From Kitasatospora sp. MAA4 (GTDB taxonomy: Bacteria; Actinomycetota; Actinomycetes; Streptomycetales; Streptomycetaceae): 64,000 bases of DNA. Of the stretch, positions 59,646 to 64,000 are shown piece by piece (position 1 is the first letter of the stretch; each line of letters starts with the position of its first letter). Below the pieces are notes generated by a model. The model had not been told where the DNA came from. It saw only the letters and a list, made by a program, of their open reading frames with translations, and did not search any database. The position numbers and the translations under genes are program-made. The stretch covers positions 59,496 through 123,495 of the forward strand of contig NZ_JARZAI010000024.1 in assembly GCF_029893355.1 (NCBI RefSeq). The letters are read 5' to 3'.

Positions 59646-60345
59646 GCCCGAGCGGATGCGCTGCGACTACCCGGAGCATCGGCGGCTGCCGAGCAACCTG
59701 TCGACCGCCACGTTCGTGGCGATCTTCTCGGCCTCCTGGCAGCCCAGCCGTTCCGCGGTGCCGTACGAGGGGCAGAAGGCGGCGATCGCGCTGGGCCTCC
59801 GGGAGATCGCGAAAGGCGCCACCGGGCTGTGGGCCCCAGAGGACGTGGCGCCCGCCCAGGACGCGGCCAACGCGGCGCTGGGCGTACCGGTGGACCGGCC
59901 GGAGCTGGGCGTCCGCGGGCTGACCGGCACGGTGCGGCTCTGGCTCACCGAGGAGGCCGCGGCAGCGGCCCGGCAGCACCGGGCGGACCATGCGCGGGTC
60001 GCCCGGCTGCGCTTCCTCAAGGCGCACCTGTACAACGATCCGGAGCTTTTGCTGCTGGACCACCTCGAACGACGACCCCAGGACGTGCGGGACGCCGGCA
60101 TCGTCAAGGAGTTCCAGAAGGTCGCACGGAGCATCAGGGTCGGCGGGGAGATCTGGTACCCGCTGCTGGAGGCGCTGGAGGAGATGTCGACCAAGGGGGC
60201 GATCGCGGACGCGGACATCTACGCCATGAGGGTCGTGCTCAAGGTGCTCCGGGAGGCGATGCCAGAACTGATCGACCGCCACGGCCTGGGAGCACAAGCC
60301 GAGTTGCTGCTCGACGGGTTCGGCGAGGAGCCTGACCAGGGATGA
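59623..60345 (+). CDS. Hypothetical protein of cyclase/P-loop operon
   Basis: 240 residues, mostly helical, no membrane segment, no family recognised. It starts MRFRFRREPERMRCDYPEHR, contains LRFLKAHLYNDPELLLLDHLERRP in the middle (a charged helix, cited in part) and ends with an acidic tail. The ATG at 59623 lies inside the end of the P-loop gene (23-base overlap), so the two proteins are probably made together and may interact. Last gene before a bidirectional terminator. Confidence 0.72.
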   Translation: MRFRFRREPERMRCDYPEHRRLPSNLSTATFVAIFSASWQPSRSAVPYEGQKAAIALGLREIAKGATGLWAPEDVAPAQDAANAALGVPVDRPELGVRGLTGTVRLWLTEEAAAAARQHRADHARVARLRFLKAHLYNDPELLLLDHLERRPQDVRDAGIVKEFQKVARSIRVGGEIWYPLLEALEEMSTKGAIADADIYAMRVVLKVLREAMPELIDRHGLGAQAELLLDGFGEEPDQG

Positions 60346-60353
60346 GGAACGGA

Positions 60354-60375
60354 CGGCGGATCGAATGATCCGCCG
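60354..60375. terminator. Bidirectional hairpin terminator
   Basis: CGGCGGATC-gaat-GATCCGCCG, a perfect 9-bp stem in the 45-base gap between convergent genes. Confidence 0.8.
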
Positions 60376-60390
60376 CCGCCCTTCAGCCGT

Positions 60391-61758
60391 TCATCCGGCG
60401 AGCAGATCGACGTTGCCGTCGAACTGCCAGAGCGGGTTCGGCACCGTCTTTCCCCCACTGATGATCAGGAAGTAGCCGTTCACCTCCACCGGGCCGTCTC
60501 CGTCGGCGGTGTACCGCCCGTTCGCGCTGACATCGAGCTGGTAGATGGCCTGGGCGGTGGCGTTGTAACCGGGGACGGTCCAGGAGACCGTGCAGCGCCA
60601 GTCGTTGCCCGATCCCTCCTGTGCGCCGAGTCCTTCGCTCTTGTCACAGGCCGCGGAGGTCTGAAGTTGCGCTTCGGTGACCGGTGGCTGGCGCGTCTGC
60701 GCTTGCTGGAGCCGGTAGAGGTGGGCGAAGGCCGTGGCCACCGACTGCTGCACCTTGGCCTGGTCGATGCCGGAACCGTCCGTCCCGGTCGTCACCGCGA
60801 AAGCACCGACCGTCGCGACCAGCAGGCCGACCAGCGGGAGGACGCCCAGGGTCAGCACCCTGCGTCCGGCGCCGTCGTTGTTGAGATTGGTGAAGTCCCG
60901 GCGGAGGAAGAGCAGGTAGGCCAGTGCCGTCGCGACGACCGCCCACACCAGACTGACCCCGACGCCGATCAGCAGGGGCCCGAGTTGCCGGGGATCGGCG
61001 AAAAGGCCGTTCCAGGAGATGAAGGCGTAACCGGGCAGTGCCAGGCGCACCGGGACCGGTAGCGGCAGCATCTGCGCCACCTGCATCCCGAGGGCGGCGA
61101 GCATGGGCAGGAGCAGGCCCATCGGGGATCGGCCCAGGGCGACGGACCCGAGCAGCCCGATGGCCGCCAGGGCGAGCGTCGGCGCCAGCACGCAGACCCA
61201 GGCCAGCAGGACGTTTCCGGCCGCGTCGCCGCCGGAGAGCTGGTGGCTGTCCAGCCCGACCAGCGGCTGGTTCCCCTCCGCGAGCAGTCCGCCGAACGCG
61301 CTGGAGACGGCCAGGCCTGCGACCAGCAGCCCGATCACGGTGACGCTGGCGATCGCCTTGGCCGCGAAGATCCGCCGGTGCGAGCGGACCGCGACGATCA
61401 GATGGCGCCAGGTGCCCAGCCGGTCCTCGGAGGCGAACACGTCACCGGCGACCATGGACGTGACCAGCGGCAGCGCCCACGTGCCGGCGACGCCGAGCAC
61501 CACCAGCGACCCGGCCCAGCCGGTGGCGTGCATCCACCGGCCGAAGAGGGTGTCCGACGGAAGGGTGCTCTGCTGGTCGATGGCGAAGACCAGCAGGCCC
61601 GGTCCGAGCCAGCACAGCCCGATCAGCAGGCGCACCCGCCAGGCGGAGAACTGCTTGACCAACTCGAAGCGGAGGATCCGGGCCACCGGGACCGGGCGCG
61701 CTGTCCCGGCCTCAGCCCGGGCGGCGGGGGCTGGGGCGTCAGCGACGGTCGTGGTCAT
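60391..61758 (-). CDS. ABC-2-type transporter permease
   Basis: 455 residues. About six membrane helices in the first 260 residues (for example LLIGLCWLGPGLLVFAI, LLAWVCVLAPTLALAAIGLL, LIGVGVSLVWAVVATALAYL), then VLPLVGLLVATVGAFAV and an exported C-terminal domain of about 130 residues with two Cys (AACDKS, DWRCTV) that could form a disulphide. The soluble tail is unusual for ABC-2 permeases and resembles small lipoprotein-like domains. The ATG overlaps the ATPase gene stop (ATGA). Substrate unknown. Confidence 0.85.
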   Translation of the reverse strand: MTTTVADAPAPAARAEAGTARPVPVARILRFELVKQFSAWRVRLLIGLCWLGPGLLVFAIDQQSTLPSDTLFGRWMHATGWAGSLVVLGVAGTWALPLVTSMVAGDVFASEDRLGTWRHLIVAVRSHRRIFAAKAIASVTVIGLLVAGLAVSSAFGGLLAEGNQPLVGLDSHQLSGGDAAGNVLLAWVCVLAPTLALAAIGLLGSVALGRSPMGLLLPMLAALGMQVAQMLPLPVPVRLALPGYAFISWNGLFADPRQLGPLLIGVGVSLVWAVVATALAYLLFLRRDFTNLNNDGAGRRVLTLGVLPLVGLLVATVGAFAVTTGTDGSGIDQAKVQQSVATAFAHLYRLQQAQTRQPPVTEAQLQTSAACDKSEGLGAQEGSGNDWRCTVSWTVPGYNATAQAIYQLDVSANGRYTADGDGPVEVNGYFLIISGGKTVPNPLWQFDGNVDLLAG

Positions 61759-62699
61759 CGGTCGGCCTCCTGCTCGGTCAGGGCGAGGAACGCGGCTTCC
61801 AGCGCTGAGACGACGGGCGCCAACTCACGCACCGCGATGTCGTCCCGCACCATTCGGGCCACGAGTTGATCCACGGCTGCCACCCGTGCGCGGACGACGA
61901 TCACGTCGGTGTCCGGTCGCGCGGGGGCGTCGTAGCCGTCGACGATGCGGATACCGGGCGTTGCGGCCGCGACCGCGCGAGCGGCGGACGGGTCCGACGC
62001 GCGCAGCCGGTAGTCGAGTTCGCGGCTGTCGTCAGAGAGCTTCGACACCGGTCCGGAGAAGACCACGCGTCCGGCGGCCAGGATGGTGACCTCGGAACAG
62101 AGCGCCTCCAGATCGTCCATCCGATGGCTGGACATCACGACCGTGACGCCTTCGGCGGCCAACCGGTTGAGCACACCGTGCACGTGCTTCTTGCCGACCG
62201 GGTCCAGGCCGTTGGACGGCTCGTCGAGCACCAGCAGCCGCGGCTTGGTCAGCAGCGCCGCGGCCAGCCCCAGCCGCTGGCGCATGCCCAGGGAGAAGCC
62301 GCGGACCTTGGCGTCGGCGGCGTCGGCGAGCCCGACCTGCGCCAAGGCCTCCTCGACACCCATGGCGGGCGCGTCATCAGGGCGCAGCGCGACGAGCGTT
62401 GCAAGGTTCTGCTTCGCGGTGAGAGTGGGGTAGAGGCCGGGCCCGTCGACGAACCCGGAGACACCGTCGGGCGCGGCCGGCGTGCGTCCCACCGCAGTGC
62501 CGAGGATCTCCAGACTCCCTTCGTCGGCGACAGCCAGGCCCAGCAACAGGCCGAGGAGCGTGGTCTTGCCGGCGCCGTTCGGGCCGACCAGGCCGTGGAT
62601 CTGACCCTGCGTCATGCTCACATCGATGTGGTCGAGGGCGACGACATCACCGAAGACTTTGGTGATGCCGCGGCCTCTCACCGCGATTGGTGCGTCCAT
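61755..62699 (-). CDS. ABC transporter ATP-binding protein
   Basis: 314 residues. Walker A GPNGAGKTT, signature FSLGMRQRLGLA, Walker B LLVLDEPSNGLDP, H-loop VVMSSHRMDD, plus a C-terminal regulatory domain of about 90 residues typical of drug/lantibiotic-type exporters (CcmA family). The ATG at 62699 follows GAGGGA 7 bases upstream; a longer GTG reading overlaps the upstream terminator and is rejected. It works with the coupled permease. Confidence 0.93.
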   Translation of the reverse strand: MDAPIAVRGRGITKVFGDVVALDHIDVSMTQGQIHGLVGPNGAGKTTLLGLLLGLAVADEGSLEILGTAVGRTPAAPDGVSGFVDGPGLYPTLTAKQNLATLVALRPDDAPAMGVEEALAQVGLADAADAKVRGFSLGMRQRLGLAAALLTKPRLLVLDEPSNGLDPVGKKHVHGVLNRLAAEGVTVVMSSHRMDDLEALCSEVTILAAGRVVFSGPVSKLSDDSRELDYRLRASDPSAARAVAAATPGIRIVDGYDAPARPDTDVIVVRARVAAVDQLVARMVRDDIAVRELAPVVSALEAAFLALTEQEADR

Positions 62700-62727
62700 A
62701 CATCCATCCCTCAACTGGCGCTCGGTA

Positions 62728-62757
62728 CCGGGTGGTGCACCGCAGTGCACCACCCGG
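62728..62757 (-). terminator. Terminator after PKD/FN3 gene
   Basis: Perfect 13-bp stem CCGGGTGGTGCAC/GTGCACCACCCGG with CGCA loop, 36 bases past the stop at 62,793 (minus strand) and 29 bases before the ATPase start codon. Confidence 0.85.
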
Positions 62758-62792
62758 CGGCTAACTCGTCCGACGCGTCCGACTCGTCAGGC

Positions 62793-64000
62793 TCAGCTGA
62801 CGTTCAGCGCGGTGTCGTCGACCACGAACGACGTCTGGTACTCGAAGTCCTCGGCACCGGTGAACTTCAGCGTCACCTGCTGGCCGGCATAAGCGCCGAG
62901 GTTGAAGGTGTGCTGCGCGTATCCGGTGTTGTGGTTGAGGTTGGAGTAGGTGGCCAGGGTGCCCAGGACGGTGCCGGAGCTGTTGAGCACCTGCACCTTG
63001 AGGGTGTCGTAGGCGGTGGTGGTCGAGGTCTCGGCCGTGTTGACGTGCAGCCAGAAGCTGAAGTTGTAGTTGCTGCAGCCGCTGGGCAGGGTGACGGTCT
63101 GGGCCAGGGTGTCGGTGGTGGCCTTGCCCCAGCCGTCGAGCCAGGCGTCCCAGGTGCCGCTGTGCGGCGGTTCGGAGGTGCTCTTGCTGATCACCGAGAC
63201 GGGGCTGTGCGTCGAGGTGACGGTCCACGGCGCGGGGCTGGAACTGCCGTTCTCGAAGCCCGCGTTGCCCAGCAGCTGCTGCGCCTGGCAGCCCGTGCCG
63301 GTGGGGGTGGCCGTCGCCTCGTTGCTCGCCGCCCCCTCGCCCACGCCGTTCACCGCGGTGACGGTGTAGTAGTAGGCCTGACCGGCGGTCAGGCCGGTGT
63401 CCGTGCACGAGGTCACCGCGCCCAGGCCGCTGCAGCCGCCGCCGGTCAGCAGCGTCTCGCCGCCGCTGGCGGTACCGCGGTACACCTTGTACGAAGTGAC
63501 GTTCTCTCCACCGGTGTTGGCCGGCGGCGTCCAGCTCAGCGTGGCCTGCCCGGTTCCGGCTGTCGCCGTCAGGCCGGTGGGCGCGCCCGGTACCGTCGCG
63601 GCGATCGGTGAGGCTGTGATGGTCACCGTCGAGGATGCGGAGTTGGCCGGCGAGGCGCTGTCGGTGACGGTCAGCGTCGCGGTGTAGGTGCCCGCGGTGC
63701 TGTAGGTGTGGCTCGGGTTCTGGGTCGAACTGCTGGTCCCGTCACCGAAGTTCCAGCTGTAGTTGTACGCCGGGGTGCCACCGGTGCCGGTGCCGGTGAA
63801 GGCGACGCTCAGCGGCACCTGACCGGAGGTCGGGGTGGCCGAGGCGCCGGCCGCCAGCGGGTTGCCGACGGCGCTGACCGTGGTCGTCACCTGCGACGTC
63901 GCGGTGTTGGCCGGCGAGGCGCTGTCGGTGACGGTCAGCGTCGCGGTGTAGGTGCCCGCGGTGCTGTAGGTGTGGCTCGGGTTCTGGGTCGAACTGCTGG
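62793..64000 (-). CDS. Secreted PKD/fibronectin-III repeat protein (5' end beyond window)
   Basis: The frame stays open to the right edge, so the N terminus and signal peptide lie outside; 402 codons are visible. Reading from the edge: end of one PKD domain, a full PKD domain (YSWNFGDGTSSSTQNPSHTY is the hallmark), a fibronectin type III domain (PTGLTATAGTGQATLSW to YYYTVTAVNGVG), then a C-terminal beta-sandwich module with GNAGFENGSSSPAPWTV typical of carbohydrate-binding or P/Homo-B-like domains in secreted peptidases. The catalytic domain, if any, is off the window. A GTG at 63890 is an internal codon rather than the start, since PKD similarity continues upstream of it. Confidence 0.85.
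   Translation of the reverse strand, partial: SSSTQNPSHTYSTAGTYTATLTVTDSASPANTATSQVTTTVSAVGNPLAAGASATPTSGQVPLSVAFTGTGTGGTPAYNYSWNFGDGTSSSTQNPSHTYSTAGTYTATLTVTDSASPANSASSTVTITASPIAATVPGAPTGLTATAGTGQATLSWTPPANTGGENVTSYKVYRGTASGGETLLTGGGCSGLGAVTSCTDTGLTAGQAYYYTVTAVNGVGEGAASNEATATPTGTGCQAQQLLGNAGFENGSSSPAPWTVTSTHSPVSVISKSTSEPPHSGTWDAWLDGWGKATTDTLAQTVTLPSGCSNYNFSFWLHVNTAETSTTTAYDTLKVQVLNSSGTVLGTLATYSNLNHNTGYAQHTFNLGAYAGQQVTLKFTGAEDFEYQTSFVVDDTALNVS
63642..64000. repeat. Direct DNA repeat from duplicated PKD domains
   Basis: About 95 bases from 63642 recur identically from 63906 to the window edge, a 264-base (88-codon) period. Identity at DNA level shows a recent duplication or ongoing gene conversion. 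More copies may follow outside. Confidence 0.85.

Noticed and set aside
62793..63890. Complete PKD/FN3 gene starting with GTG at 63890
   Set aside because: PKD similarity continues in the same frame to the window edge and there is no signal peptide after that codon.

Overview
The window is very GC-rich actinobacterial DNA with many GTG and TTG starts, dense ATGA/GTGA start-stop overlaps and a TTA codon. The genes (hopanoid cluster with dxs and ispG, SARP regulator, NRPS, capreomycidine enzymes) point to the chromosome of a Streptomyces or Kitasatospora species. All functional calls come from reading motifs and family resemblance by eye; no search was run.

Region 1 (1-11,661, minus strand) is a hopanoid operon. 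HpnC, HpnD and HpnE make squalene, with a prenyl diphosphate synthase supplying the precursor. Squalene-hopene cyclase makes the ring system, and HpnH and HpnG add and trim the adenosyl-derived side chain. IspG and Dxs feed the MEP pathway, and the 5' end of a further gene (probably the aminotransferase HpnO) is cut by the left edge. Region 2 (11,858-17,285, minus) is a six-gene set: sugar-phosphate-type nucleotidyltransferase, glycerol-1-phosphate-dehydrogenase-like enzyme, CDP-alcohol phosphotransferase, GT2 glycosyltransferase and a two-gene ABC exporter. It looks like a pathway for making and exporting a phospho-glycolipid or wall glycopolymer. idi (plus strand) lies next to it, followed by a HATPase regulator, an HdeD-like membrane protein and tRNA-Leu(GAG).

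Region 3 (20,557-48,314) is a nonribosomal peptide cluster beginning just after the tRNA and a transposase relic. The left operon (minus) holds panD, an argininosuccinate-synthase-like gene, a free carrier protein, a free adenylation domain, an MbtH protein, a 2,972-residue NRPS, a second free adenylation domain, a second free carrier and a type II thioesterase. The middle operon (plus) holds a class V aminotransferase, an A-PCP-C NRPS, a Rieske oxygenase, an SDR and a 2-hydroxyacid dehydrogenase. The right operon (minus) holds an exporter, a capreomycidine-synthase-like PLP enzyme and a VioC-like arginine beta-hydroxylase; a SARP regulator follows. Four condensation domains and five intact adenylation domains fit a product of about five residues that includes capreomycidine. 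The first module of the large NRPS has lost nearly all of its adenylation domain, so its carrier must be loaded in trans. I do not recognise this cluster as a known one.

Region 4 (49,209-64,000) is accessory. It contains a Baeyer-Villiger-type monooxygenase with a tiny partner, a degraded transposase, an HTTM/DUF5819 membrane pair, an ice-binding-like surface protein next to a class E/F sortase, a Crp-family regulator followed by a class III cyclase-like protein, a large P-loop-like protein and an unknown protein, a two-gene ABC transporter, and a secreted PKD/FN3 protein cut by the right edge. The Crp/cyclase group may be a self-contained cyclic-nucleotide signalling or conflict system.
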